DNA of 64,000 nucleotides, taken from contig JAQCTH010000008.1 of assembly GCA_027686065.1 (NCBI GenBank), positions 1 to 64,000 on the forward strand, given 5' to 3'. Position numbers and translations under genes: made by a program. Shown in pieces: positions 20,662-29,034 of this stretch (its first letter is position 1; each line of letters starts with the position of its first letter). Origin of the DNA: Clostridiaceae bacterium AF10-41 (GTDB lineage: Bacteria; Bacillota; Clostridia; Clostridiales; Clostridiaceae). The notes under the pieces are model-generated. The model had not been told where the DNA came from, did no database searches, and saw nothing but the letters and a program-made list of their open reading frames with translations.

Positions 20662-20691
20662 TTAACTATTAATAGAAGATTTAATAGTTAA
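20662..20691 (+). promoter_or_regulatory. Inverted repeat upstream of the chbG-like gene
   Basis: Perfect 11-bp arms TTAACTATTAA/TTAATAGTTAA with an 8-base spacer, ending 46 bases before the start codon. No T run follows; it may be an operator. Confidence 0.4.
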
Positions 20692-20737
20692 GTTATAATA
20701 TAATAAAGTTATTATTAAAATAAATGGAGGGAATATT

Positions 20738-21466
20738 ATGAGATTGATTGTAAATTGTGATGACTTTGGGTATAGCAAAGCTGTGAATTATGGAATAATT
20801 GAAGCTTATAAAAATGGAATTATAACAAGTGCTACTTTAATGGCAGGAATGCCTGGATTTAATCATGCGGTAGAACTGATTAGGGAAAATCCGGGACTAG
20901 GTTGTGGAGTTCACCTTACATTAAGTGCGTATAAACCAATATTAAAAACACATAAAACAATAGTAAATGAAAAAGGGGAATTTTATAAAAATTTATCAGA
21001 GTGTAAGAACCTTGATAAAATAGATTTAGATGAGGTGTATAATGAATTTTGTGCACAAATTGAAAAAGTAATAAATGCTGGAGTTAATATTACACACTTA
21101 GACTCTCATCATCATGTTCATACTTTAGAATTTTTAAAACCAGTTATTGAAAAAATTGTAGATAAATATGACTTACCAATAAGAGGTGGTTTAAATTATA
21201 AAATAAACTATGATAAAGTGGTACCTTTTGAAGGAATATTCTATGGCGAAAATGTTTCTGTAGAAACCTTTAAAAATATTATAGAAAAACAATATGACAT
21301 AGTAGAGGTTATGACACATCCAGCTTATGCAGATAGCTTTTTAATGGAAAATAGTTCTTATAATATAAAAAGGTTAGAAGAGCTCAATGTTCTCACATCA
21401 GAAAAACTAAAGAATCTTTTAGCCGAGAATAAAGTATTACTATGTAATTATGAAAGCATATTTTAA
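20738..21466 (+). CDS. chbG: YdjC/ChbG-family carbohydrate deacetylase
   Basis: 242 residues. Metal-binding motifs of the ChbG family are clear: NCDDFG at the start, GVHLTL in the middle and HLDSHHHVH. In E. coli ChbG removes an acetyl group from chitobiose phosphate so that it can induce the chb genes and be cleaved by ChbF. Here two chitinases, a cellobiose/chitobiose-type PTS and a GH4 enzyme lie within the window, which supports the same role. Family firm, substrate inferred. SD GGAGGG. Confidence 0.82.
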   Translation: MRLIVNCDDFGYSKAVNYGIIEAYKNGIITSATLMAGMPGFNHAVELIRENPGLGCGVHLTLSAYKPILKTHKTIVNEKGEFYKNLSECKNLDKIDLDEVYNEFCAQIEKVINAGVNITHLDSHHHVHTLEFLKPVIEKIVDKYDLPIRGGLNYKINYDKVVPFEGIFYGENVSVETFKNIIEKQYDIVEVMTHPAYADSFLMENSSYNIKRLEELNVLTSEKLKNLLAENKVLLCNYESIF

Positions 21467-21513
21467 TTTACTTAGGAAATTTTCCTAAGTAAATTGAAAT
21501 ATTTAATATAGAA

Positions 21514-21554
21514 GCAAAGAAATTTCCTAATAGATAGGAAGTTTCTTTGCTTTT
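21514..21554 (+). terminator. Terminator of chbG
   Basis: 16-bp stem (GCAAAGAAATTTCCTA paired with TAGGAAGTTTCTTTGC) and TTTT. Its core TTTCCTAATAGATAGGAA recurs exactly at 24458-24475. Confidence 0.8.
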
Positions 21555-21602
21555 ACAATTATTTTCCGAGTTTATAATAAGTATTAGATGGGGGGAACAA
21601 TG

Positions 21603-23510
21603 ATGAATAATAGACAAACAAATATTGTAAGGATATTAGGTGAGCAAAAGGAATGGATTACGGGAAAAGAGTTGTCTAGATTATTAAATGTATCAGATAG
21701 AACAATTCGTTCTGATATTGATAATATTAATAAATATTATCAAAGCGGTTTAATCAAATCAAATCAAAGGCAAGGATACCATATAGATGAAAGTTTATTG
21801 AATGGGTTAAATATTGAAGTAAAGTATTCAATCCCTCAAACACCAAGTGAGCGATGTGTTTTTATGATTCGTCAATTGTTATTTGAAAAAAATGAGATTA
21901 ACTTAACAATATTGCAATCTCAAATCTATGTAAGCGGATATTCAATTGAAAATGACTTAAAACGTATTCGAAAAATGTTAGAACCCTATCCAAAACTAAG
22001 ACTTATTCGTTCAAAAAATTATATTTACTTACATGGAGATGAAAGAAGTAAAAGGACTTTGTATAAAGATCTGTTAGCAGCTGAAACAAAAGGAAATTTT
22101 TTGAATATAAATAGAATTGCTTCACTTTATAAAAATTTTGATTTGTTGCTAGTTAAAGATATACTTTTAGAGGTTTTTGATGAATATAAGTTTTCTGTAA
22201 AGGATATCATGTTTCCGATGCTTGTAATACATATAGGAATAAGTATTGAGAGAATAATGAAATATAACTTTATAAAAACAGATAGAAAAGACAAAGAGTT
22301 TTATGAATCAAGAGAATATAAAATTTCTAAGGAATTTTTTAAAAGAGTATCAGATAAAATAAATATTAAACTTGTAGAAGATGAAATTCAGTTAATGACA
22401 TTATTATTAATGGGGAAGAACAGTTTGAATTATTCAACAAATTTATTAAATTTAGATAAGAAAAAATTAGATATAGAACAATTAGTAATAAATTTATTAG
22501 GGGAAATAAGAGAGTTCTTTGGAACTGATTTTATGGATGATACAGATTTAATAGTTGGTTTAAAAATGCATATTCAAGGAATGGTTTCTAGGGCAAAAAA
22601 TGCAATTTCTATTGATAATGTATTTTTACAAGATATTAAACGTAAGTATCCATTAGTTTTTGAAATGGGAATATATGCATGTCATATGATTGAAGATAGT
22701 CTAGGTTTTAGTGTTAATGAGAATGAAGCTGGTTTTATTGCATTACATTTAGGTGCGGCCAATGAGAGAATGAATAAAAATAGCAAATATAAGGTGATAA
22801 TTATATCACCACACAATCAATCCTTTTCATCTTTATGTAAGCAAAAGATAGATGATAACTTCGGTGAACGGTTAGATATTATAAAAATATTAAACTATTT
22901 TGAGGAGGGGGAGGTCATATCTTACCAGCCAGATTTGATTTTAACATTATCTTCACTTCAACATTCTTTAGATATAATGACAATACAAATTTCTATGTTT
23001 ATAAGTAGTGAGGATGAAATGAATATATATCAAGCTATTAAGAAACTAGATAAAAAGAAGTTTCAAATTGAATTTAACTCCAAAATATCTAATATTATAA
23101 AAAAGGAATTTTTCTATACAAATTTTGATGGAAAAAGTGAGAAAGATATTATTAATAAAATGTGCAATAAGTTAGAAGATCATAAAATTGTTCCTATTGA
23201 TTTTAAAGAGTCAGTTTTGAAAAGAGAAGAAATGTCTCCAACATCCTTTTTCTATGGGTTTGCAACGCCACATGATTTAAGATCGCAGAGTTATTTATCA
23301 ACAATTTCAGTAGCACTTTTAAAGAGCCCAGTAAAATGGGGAGTATATGACGTGAAACTTGTCATGTTACTTGCAATTAATGAAGAGGATAAATCATTAT
23401 TATTCATGTTTTTAGAATGGTTAGCTAGCACTATTAGTGATGAATTAACATTTTCGGAGTTACTAGAAGTTAGGGATTATGAAGAATTTTTAGAAAGAAT
23501 AATGGGGTAA
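21603..23510 (+). CDS. LicR/MtlR-type PRD transcriptional activator with EIIB-like and EIIA domains
   Basis: 635 residues. Order: HTH_11 (NIVRILGEQKEWITGKELSRLLNVSDRTIRSDI), second helix-turn-helix (Mga-like, ~80-160), two PTS regulation domains (~180-390) with the HIG and LHLGAAN histidine regions, an EIIB-like domain and a C-terminal EIIA with the phospho-histidine in FATPHDL. The EIIB-like domain lacks the usual loop cysteine (IIISPHNQSF). Such proteins activate PTS operons when their PRDs are phosphorylated by the PTS. The PTS genes follow directly. Two ATGs lie three bases apart; the second has better spacing from GGGGGG. Confidence 0.88.
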   Translation: MNNRQTNIVRILGEQKEWITGKELSRLLNVSDRTIRSDIDNINKYYQSGLIKSNQRQGYHIDESLLNGLNIEVKYSIPQTPSERCVFMIRQLLFEKNEINLTILQSQIYVSGYSIENDLKRIRKMLEPYPKLRLIRSKNYIYLHGDERSKRTLYKDLLAAETKGNFLNINRIASLYKNFDLLLVKDILLEVFDEYKFSVKDIMFPMLVIHIGISIERIMKYNFIKTDRKDKEFYESREYKISKEFFKRVSDKINIKLVEDEIQLMTLLLMGKNSLNYSTNLLNLDKKKLDIEQLVINLLGEIREFFGTDFMDDTDLIVGLKMHIQGMVSRAKNAISIDNVFLQDIKRKYPLVFEMGIYACHMIEDSLGFSVNENEAGFIALHLGAANERMNKNSKYKVIIISPHNQSFSSLCKQKIDDNFGERLDIIKILNYFEEGEVISYQPDLILTLSSLQHSLDIMTIQISMFISSEDEMNIYQAIKKLDKKKFQIEFNSKISNIIKKEFFYTNFDGKSEKDIINKMCNKLEDHKIVPIDFKESVLKREEMSPTSFFYGFATPHDLRSQSYLSTISVALLKSPVKWGVYDVKLVMLLAINEEDKSLLFMFLEWLASTISDELTFSELLEVRDYEEFLERIMG

Positions 23511-23512
23511 TT

Positions 23513-24106
23513 ATGAATAAAGAAGTTAAAGCTACAATAATAAATAAAAACTTAAAAATTAGTAATAAATCTAGAGTTTCTCCATCAAAAAGGTTATTTG
23601 CTTATTTAATAGATCATATAATTTTAGTTTTACTGTATGCAATACCTATAAAATATATTCATTCTATTATTACAAAGAAGATTGAGAGTAAAATAACACT
23701 GGATATGTTTGAGTTGCCCTATGCAGTAATAGTATTTGTAATATGCTTACTTATTAGTTTTTACTATTTGATTTATTTACCAGTTTATAGACAGCCAGGA
23801 AAAACTATTGGTAAAAGAGCTTTAGGGCTTAAAGTAGTAAATAAAGATGGAAGTAATCCTAATTTTAGGACAATGCTTATTAGGGAAGGTATTGGAGTTA
23901 TATTATTAGAGGGGGCAACTTATCCGATTTCAGGGTATCTTTATAGCTTACTAGGAATATTGATAAATACAAATATTGAAAAGATATTAATATATATTTT
24001 TACTGTAATTACAATTATATCAATTGTATATGCTTTATTTAATAAAGATAATGCTATGTTTCATGATTATATTGCTAAAACAAAAGTAATATCAACGAAA
24101 GAGTAG
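23513..24106 (+). CDS. RDD-family membrane protein
   Basis: 197 residues. The RDD pattern begins SPSKRLFAYLIDHIIL, with a conserved loop PGKTIGKRALGLKVV. About four membrane segments. Starts two bases after the regulator stop, so co-translated. RDD proteins have no general assigned function; some act in ion or proton exchange. Why one sits in a PTS operon is unclear. Confidence 0.75.
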   Translation: MNKEVKATIINKNLKISNKSRVSPSKRLFAYLIDHIILVLLYAIPIKYIHSIITKKIESKITLDMFELPYAVIVFVICLLISFYYLIYLPVYRQPGKTIGKRALGLKVVNKDGSNPNFRTMLIREGIGVILLEGATYPISGYLYSLLGILINTNIEKILIYIFTVITIISIVYALFNKDNAMFHDYIAKTKVISTKE

Positions 24107-24120
24107 AAGGAGGAAATATT

Positions 24121-24465
24121 ATGAATGAAATTGAGTTAGCGTGTTTTAAAATTATCTCAAATGTAGGAATGGCGAGGTCTTCTTACATCGAGGCAATTTC
24201 GAAAGCAAAGTATGGAAATTTTGATATGGCTGAGAAATGTATTAAAGATGGTCAGGAGTACTTTTCAAAGGGTCATAAAGGTCATGCTGAATTAATTGAA
24301 AAGGAAGCTGTGGGCGAAAGCGTAGTATGTTCATTATTATTAGTTCATGCTGAAGATCAATTAATGAGTGCTGAAAATTTTAAAATTATTGCAAATGAAA
24401 TGATTGATAATTATAAACGTATTATAGCTTTGGAAGAAAAACTAAATAATGTAAGCATTTCCTAA
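24121..24465 (+). CDS. PTS lactose/cellobiose-family EIIA
   Basis: 114 residues, usual length. All-helical trimeric EIIA of the Lac family. The phospho-histidine is His76 in LLLVHAEDQLM; a second conserved stretch is GHAELIEKEAVGE. It passes phosphate from HPr to the EIIB encoded next. SD AGGAGG. Orthologues are CelC/ChbA/LacF; with EIIB and EIIC it gives a cellobiose or diacetylchitobiose transporter. Confidence 0.92.
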   Translation: MNEIELACFKIISNVGMARSSYIEAISKAKYGNFDMAEKCIKDGQEYFSKGHKGHAELIEKEAVGESVVCSLLLVHAEDQLMSAENFKIIANEMIDNYKRIIALEEKLNNVSIS

Positions 24466-24475
24466 TAGATAGGAA
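24458..24475 (+). promoter_or_regulatory. Inverted repeat identical to one upstream of the PRD activator
   Basis: TTTCCTAATAGATAGGAA, identical to 21523-21540, overlapping the EIIA stop and 75 bases before the EIIB start. With no T run here, an operator for the PRD activator is the simplest reading. A copied terminator fragment is the alternative. Confidence 0.4.
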
Positions 24476-24550
24476 AGATGGTTCGGTTTATGTAAATGTT
24501 TAAATTGGTAAAATAAGAATGGTATTAAATTTATAATAAGGAGGAGAAAT

Positions 24551-24874
24551 ATGAAAAAGGTTTATTTATTTTGCAGTGCAGGTATGTCTACAAGTATGTT
24601 GGCTAGTTTAATGCAAAAGGTAGCTGATCAGCATAACCTACCAATCGAGGTACAAGCATTTCCAGATAATAAAATTGGAGAAATTATAGAGGAAAAACAT
24701 CCAGATATAATTCTACTTGGACCTCAAGTTAAGTATCGATATGACGAAATAGTTAGGCTATATGGGAATACAGGAATCCCAATTCAAGTAATTGACCCAG
24801 AAGATTATGGAATGATGAAAGGCGATAAGGTTTTAAAAGTAGCTATTCAGCTTTTAAAAGCAAAGAAAAAGTAA
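24551..24874 (+). CDS. PTS lactose/cellobiose-family EIIB
   Basis: 107 residues, usual length. The phospho-cysteine Cys8 is in YLFCSAGMSTSMLA, the classic EIIB-Lac/Chb loop. It takes phosphate from EIIA and gives it to the incoming sugar in EIIC. SD AAGGAGG. Confidence 0.94.
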   Translation: MKKVYLFCSAGMSTSMLASLMQKVADQHNLPIEVQAFPDNKIGEIIEEKHPDIILLGPQVKYRYDEIVRLYGNTGIPIQVIDPEDYGMMKGDKVLKVAIQLLKAKKK

Positions 24875-24906
24875 TTAAGTAAATTAAAAGAAGAGGGGGA
24901 GAAATT

Positions 24907-26256
24907 ATGTTAAAAAGATTAGAAAATATTTTAATGCCATTAGCTGAAAAAATAGGACGTAATAAATATTTAATGTCAATTCGTGATGGTTTCTTAATAT
25001 CTACTCCATTACTAATTGTTGGTTCATTCTTCTTATTAATCGCTAACTTTCCAATCCCAGGATGGAATGATTTTTTTACTAATATATTAGGTGAAGGATG
25101 GGATGGATTTTTAGCAAAACCAGTATCTGCAACATTTGATGTTATGGCATTATTAGCTGTTATTGGAATTGCCTATTCATTTTCAGAGAAAATGAAAGTT
25201 GATAAGCTTTTTGGAGCCGCAACTGCTTTAGTAAGTTGGCTTGTATTAATGCCATATAAGGTTCCAGTTAAAGCTGAATTAAGTAAAACAGGAGAAGCTT
25301 TCCTTGTTAATGGTATCCCAACAGGGTGGACAGGTGCTAAAGGAATATTTATAGGAATTATATGCGCATTTGCTGCTGTCCATATATATTCATGGGTAAA
25401 TAAAAAAGGTTGGATAATTAAAATGCCAGCAGGTGTTCCACCAACTGTAACAAAATCATTTGCTGCGTTAATTCCAGCAGGTGTAGTTATGATAACATTT
25501 TGTGCAATAAATTGGTTGTTTGCATTAACACCATATCAAAATGCATTTAATTTTATATATGTTATTTTACAGACTCCATTGCTTAATTTAGGAAATACTT
25601 TAGGAGCCATGATTACTGCTTATATCTTCCTACATTTTTTCTGGTTTTTTGGAGTAAATGGGGGATCGGTTGTAGGTGCAGTATTTAATCCAATACTTCA
25701 AACATTAGCTGCAGAAAACTTACAAGCATTAAAAGATGGACTACCTATACCAAATATAATATCTCAACAATTCCAAGATTTATTTGCAACATTTGGTGGA
25801 TGTGGTTCTACACTATCATTATTAATTGCCATGTTATTCTTCTGTAAATCAAAACGTGTGAAAGAATTAGGAAAATTAGCTTTAATTCCAGGTATTTTTG
25901 GAATAAATGAACCAATTGTATTTGGATTACCAATAGTATTAAATCCTACAATATTAGTACCATTTATGCTAGTACCAACTATGAATATTGTTATATCATA
26001 TTTTGCTATGAGAGTAGGATTAGTTCCATACTGTAACGGAATACAAATTCCTTGGACAACTCCACCGATTATTTCAGGTTTACTGGCAACTGATTGGAGA
26101 GGGGCGGTTCTGCAAATAATATTACTAGTATTAGGAGTATTTGTTTACTTGCCATTCATTAAAATGATGGACAAACAGTATCTTTTAGATGAATCTAATG
26201 CAAATGAGCAAGAAGAGGATTTCTCATTTGATGATATATCATTTGATGATTTATAA
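24907..26256 (+). CDS. PTS lactose/cellobiose-family EIIC permease
   Basis: 449 residues with about ten membrane segments. Family signatures are GIFGINEPIVFGLPIVLNP and the N-terminal LMPLAEKIGRNKYLMSIRDGF. It carries the sugar across the membrane while it is phosphorylated. An acidic tail ends in two FDDISFDDL-like repeats. Cellobiose, lichenan, lactose and chitobiose permeases look alike. The neighbouring chbG, GH4 and glycosylasparaginase genes favour an N-acetylglucosamine-containing substrate. Confidence 0.93.
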   Translation: MLKRLENILMPLAEKIGRNKYLMSIRDGFLISTPLLIVGSFFLLIANFPIPGWNDFFTNILGEGWDGFLAKPVSATFDVMALLAVIGIAYSFSEKMKVDKLFGAATALVSWLVLMPYKVPVKAELSKTGEAFLVNGIPTGWTGAKGIFIGIICAFAAVHIYSWVNKKGWIIKMPAGVPPTVTKSFAALIPAGVVMITFCAINWLFALTPYQNAFNFIYVILQTPLLNLGNTLGAMITAYIFLHFFWFFGVNGGSVVGAVFNPILQTLAAENLQALKDGLPIPNIISQQFQDLFATFGGCGSTLSLLIAMLFFCKSKRVKELGKLALIPGIFGINEPIVFGLPIVLNPTILVPFMLVPTMNIVISYFAMRVGLVPYCNGIQIPWTTPPIISGLLATDWRGAVLQIILLVLGVFVYLPFIKMMDKQYLLDESNANEQEEDFSFDDISFDDL

Positions 26257-26273
26257 ACTAAAGAGGTGAAAAC

Positions 26274-26798
26274 ATGAAAATTATCATGATTTTTGATCAG
26301 ATCCAATCTGGTCTTGGAACAAAAGATGACAAGATGTTGCCACTTGGAGGCAAAAAGGAACCTATAGGTCCTGCAGTTATGATGTCACCTTTTTTAAAGG
26401 AGGTAGATGGTCATGTAATAGCATGCTTATACTGTGGTAATGGCACATATTTAGCAAATCCAGATGAGGTAACTCGTAAGTTATGTGCAATGGTAGATAA
26501 GATAAAACCGGATATTGTTATTTGTGGACCTGCATTTAATTATATTGATTATGCAAGAATGTGTGCTCATGTAGCATATGAAATTAGCACATCAACAGAT
26601 ATAAAAGCATTTGCAGCAATGAGTGAAGAAAATGAGGATACTATAGAGTTATATAAAGATAAGATTTCTATCGTTAAAACACCTAAAAAGGGTGGTTTTG
26701 GATTAAATGATTCACTTAGAAATATGTGTAAACTTGCACAACTTATATTTAAAGGTGAGGATACAAAGGATTTAGAAAATCATATATGTTACAAATAA
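26274..26798 (+). CDS. GrdB-like protein (glycine/betaine reductase component B-related), no selenocysteine
   Basis: 174 residues resembling the N-terminal part of GrdB-type reductase subunits: the substrate-side motif VICGPAFNYIDYARMCAH and FAAMSEENED. True GrdB is about 430 residues and carries an active-site selenocysteine or cysteine in its second half. That half is missing and no in-frame TGA with downstream coding is seen. It lies 17 bases after EIIC. Short GrdB-related proteins are known beside PTS genes in other Firmicutes but have no assigned role. Possibly a C-N bond enzyme acting on an amino compound; this is inference. Confidence 0.65.
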   Translation: MKIIMIFDQIQSGLGTKDDKMLPLGGKKEPIGPAVMMSPFLKEVDGHVIACLYCGNGTYLANPDEVTRKLCAMVDKIKPDIVICGPAFNYIDYARMCAHVAYEISTSTDIKAFAAMSEENEDTIELYKDKISIVKTPKKGGFGLNDSLRNMCKLAQLIFKGEDTKDLENHICYK

Positions 26799-26909
26799 GA
26801 ACTTAAGATAATCTGATATAAGTAATAAAATAAAAGCTAAAAACGGAGTTGTCTTATGGCAGCTCCTTATATTTACATATATATAATTATAAGAATTGGA
26901 GGTAATATT

Positions 26910-27863
26910 ATGTGGGGTATGATTGCTACTTGGAGAATGGCTGCTGAAGGGATTACTAAAGGTGCTGAAATTTTAAAAAGAGGTGGATGTGCAGGAGATG
27001 CAATTGAATCAGCAATTAAGGAAGTAGAGGACTTTCCGTATTATAAATCAGTTGGATATGGAGGGCTTCCAAATGAAGAAATGGAAGTTGAACTAGATGC
27101 AGCTTATATGGATGGAGATACATTTGATATTGGTGCTGTTGCGGCAATTAAAGATTTTGCTAATCCAATTTCAATTGCACGTTCATTAAGTAATGAAAAA
27201 GTAAATTGTGTGCTTGTTGGAGAGGGAGCGGAGAAATATGCACATAAATTAGGTTTTGAGAGGAAAAACATGTTGAGTGATCGTGCTAAAGCACATTATA
27301 GAAAACGTGTTAAAGAAGTTAAAGAGCAAGAACTTAAACCATACATTGGACATGATACAGTTGGGATGGTATGTTTAGATGCTAGTGGCAAAATGGTTTC
27401 TGGAACATCGACAAGTGGATTATTTATGAAAAGAAAAGGGCGTGTTGGAGATTCTCCAATTATTGGATCAGGGTTATATGTAGATAGTGAGGTAGGTGGT
27501 GCTAGTGCAACTGGATTAGGTGAAGATCTAATGAAAGGGTGTATCTCCTATGAGATTGTTAGATTAATGAGTGAAGGAGTACATCCTCAAAGGGCTTGTG
27601 AATTAGCAGTAAATAAACTAAATGAAAAATTAAAGAAAAGACGTGGAGAAGCTGGAGATTTATCTTTAGTGGCAATGAATAATAAAGGTGAATGGGGAGT
27701 TGCTACGAATATTGGAGGATTTTCATTTGCAGTAGTAGTGGAAGGTAAGGATACAGAAATTTATTTAATTGAAAATATAAATGGCAAGTTTGTTCATAAA
27801 TTAGCAACTCAAGAATGGCTTGATAATTATATGAAAACGCGTATGGCACCAATTGAGGAATAG
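26910..27863 (+). CDS. N4-(beta-N-acetylglucosaminyl)-L-asparaginase (glycosylasparaginase)
   Basis: 317 residues, Ntn-hydrolase of the asparaginase-2 family. The precursor is expected to self-cleave before the threonine of GHDTVGMV, which becomes the N-terminal nucleophile. The nearby GTSTSGLFMKRKGRVGDSPIIGSG and ASATGLGED stretches match glycosylasparaginases rather than plain isoaspartyl peptidases. It cuts GlcNAc from asparagine. No signal peptide, so the substrate must be imported; the PTS just upstream is the obvious route. The open frame extends upstream, but ATG after TTGGAGGT is the start. Confidence 0.85.
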   Translation: MWGMIATWRMAAEGITKGAEILKRGGCAGDAIESAIKEVEDFPYYKSVGYGGLPNEEMEVELDAAYMDGDTFDIGAVAAIKDFANPISIARSLSNEKVNCVLVGEGAEKYAHKLGFERKNMLSDRAKAHYRKRVKEVKEQELKPYIGHDTVGMVCLDASGKMVSGTSTSGLFMKRKGRVGDSPIIGSGLYVDSEVGGASATGLGEDLMKGCISYEIVRLMSEGVHPQRACELAVNKLNEKLKKRRGEAGDLSLVAMNNKGEWGVATNIGGFSFAVVVEGKDTEIYLIENINGKFVHKLATQEWLDNYMKTRMAPIEE

Positions 27864-27874
27864 GAGATAATTTC

Positions 27875-28978
27875 ATGAGAGATAAAATAATAAAAAAAGT
27901 TGAAGAAGTTTCTCCATTAATGATTGAAAAAATAAAAGAAATAATTTCAATTAATAGCATTGAATCAGAGGCAATAAAAGAAGCACCTTTTGGTGAAGGG
28001 GTAAAGGAAGCTCTACTTAAAGCTTTGGAAATTTCACATGAATTAGGTTTTGAAAGTGTTAATATGGATTCTTATTTAGGATATGCACGTTATGGAAAAA
28101 GTAGTGAATATGTATGTGCAATTGGACATTTAGATGTTGTTCCAGTTGGTGATGGGTGGAGATATCCAGCATTCAGTGCTTACGAAGAAGATGGATTTAT
28201 TTATTCAAGAGGAATATTAGATAATAAGGGACCTATTTTTGCATGTTTATTTGGATTATATGCCTTAAAAGAGTTAGGAATTGAATTAAGTAAGGAAATT
28301 AGAATAATATTTGGTTGTGATGAGGAAAGTGGATTTGAGGATTTAAAGTATTACTTAAGTCGAGAAGTACCTCCTATATATGGTTTTACACCAGATTGTA
28401 AATATCCTGTTGTTTATGCTGAAAGGGGGAGAGCAGTAATCAAAGTATCTTCAACATTAGAGAAATTAGAAGAATTTTTTGAATTTGTAAACCAATATTT
28501 TATAAATGCAAAAAGTAATGGTGAAAATTTAGGGATTGCTGTCAATGATAAAGAATTTGGTGAAACAATTATGAGAAATTATCAATTGAAAATAGAAGAA
28601 GATTTAGCAATATTTAGAGCTTCAATTAGCTATCCAGCTAGTATTGGTATTGACAAAATAATAAATCAATGTAATATTAAAGCAAAAACATTAAAAGTTG
28701 AATTAGAAAGTAATTTCAATCCTGTTAAATTTAATAAAGAGTGTTTTCTAGTAGAAACATTAAAAACGTGTTATGAGGAAGTAACAGGATTTGATGGTAC
28801 TCCCGTTACAACAACAGGAGGAACTTACGCAAAGATAATGCCTAACATTGTTCCTTTTGGACCAAGTTTTCCAGGGCAAAAAGGAATAGGCCACAATCCG
28901 AATGAATGGATGAGTATAGAGGATATAATTACAAATGCTAAAATATATGCATTAAGTTTATATGAGCTTGCAAAATAG
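27875..28978 (+). CDS. M20-family (Sapep/PepV-like) dipeptidase, short form
   Basis: 367 residues. Metal-binding motifs are clear: IGHLDVVPVGDGW with a following SRGILDNKGP, and GCDEESGFED. Sapep/PepV enzymes cut dipeptides, often with D- or beta-amino acids, and are usually about 460 residues. This one is some 100 residues shorter, and the loss falls in the lid domain between GFTPDCKYPVVYAERGR and the C-terminal histidine (GHNPNE). Starts 11 bases after the glycosylasparaginase; probably removes residues attached to Asn or its products. Confidence 0.8.
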   Translation: MRDKIIKKVEEVSPLMIEKIKEIISINSIESEAIKEAPFGEGVKEALLKALEISHELGFESVNMDSYLGYARYGKSSEYVCAIGHLDVVPVGDGWRYPAFSAYEEDGFIYSRGILDNKGPIFACLFGLYALKELGIELSKEIRIIFGCDEESGFEDLKYYLSREVPPIYGFTPDCKYPVVYAERGRAVIKVSSTLEKLEEFFEFVNQYFINAKSNGENLGIAVNDKEFGETIMRNYQLKIEEDLAIFRASISYPASIGIDKIINQCNIKAKTLKVELESNFNPVKFNKECFLVETLKTCYEEVTGFDGTPVTTTGGTYAKIMPNIVPFGPSFPGQKGIGHNPNEWMSIEDIITNAKIYALSLYELAK

Positions 28979-29034
28979 TTTATAAAAATGTCCTCATTAA
29001 AAAATAAATAGTCTGAAAAAAAGGGGTTGCTTAT

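Noticed and set aside
24480-24510. cre site upstream of EIIB
   Set aside because: ATGTAAATGTTTAAA lacks the central CG and the closing CA; too many mismatches.
26274-26798. Selenoprotein read-through in the GrdB-like gene
   Set aside because: The gene ends in TAA, and no in-frame TGA with coding sequence and a bSECIS-like hairpin is visible.
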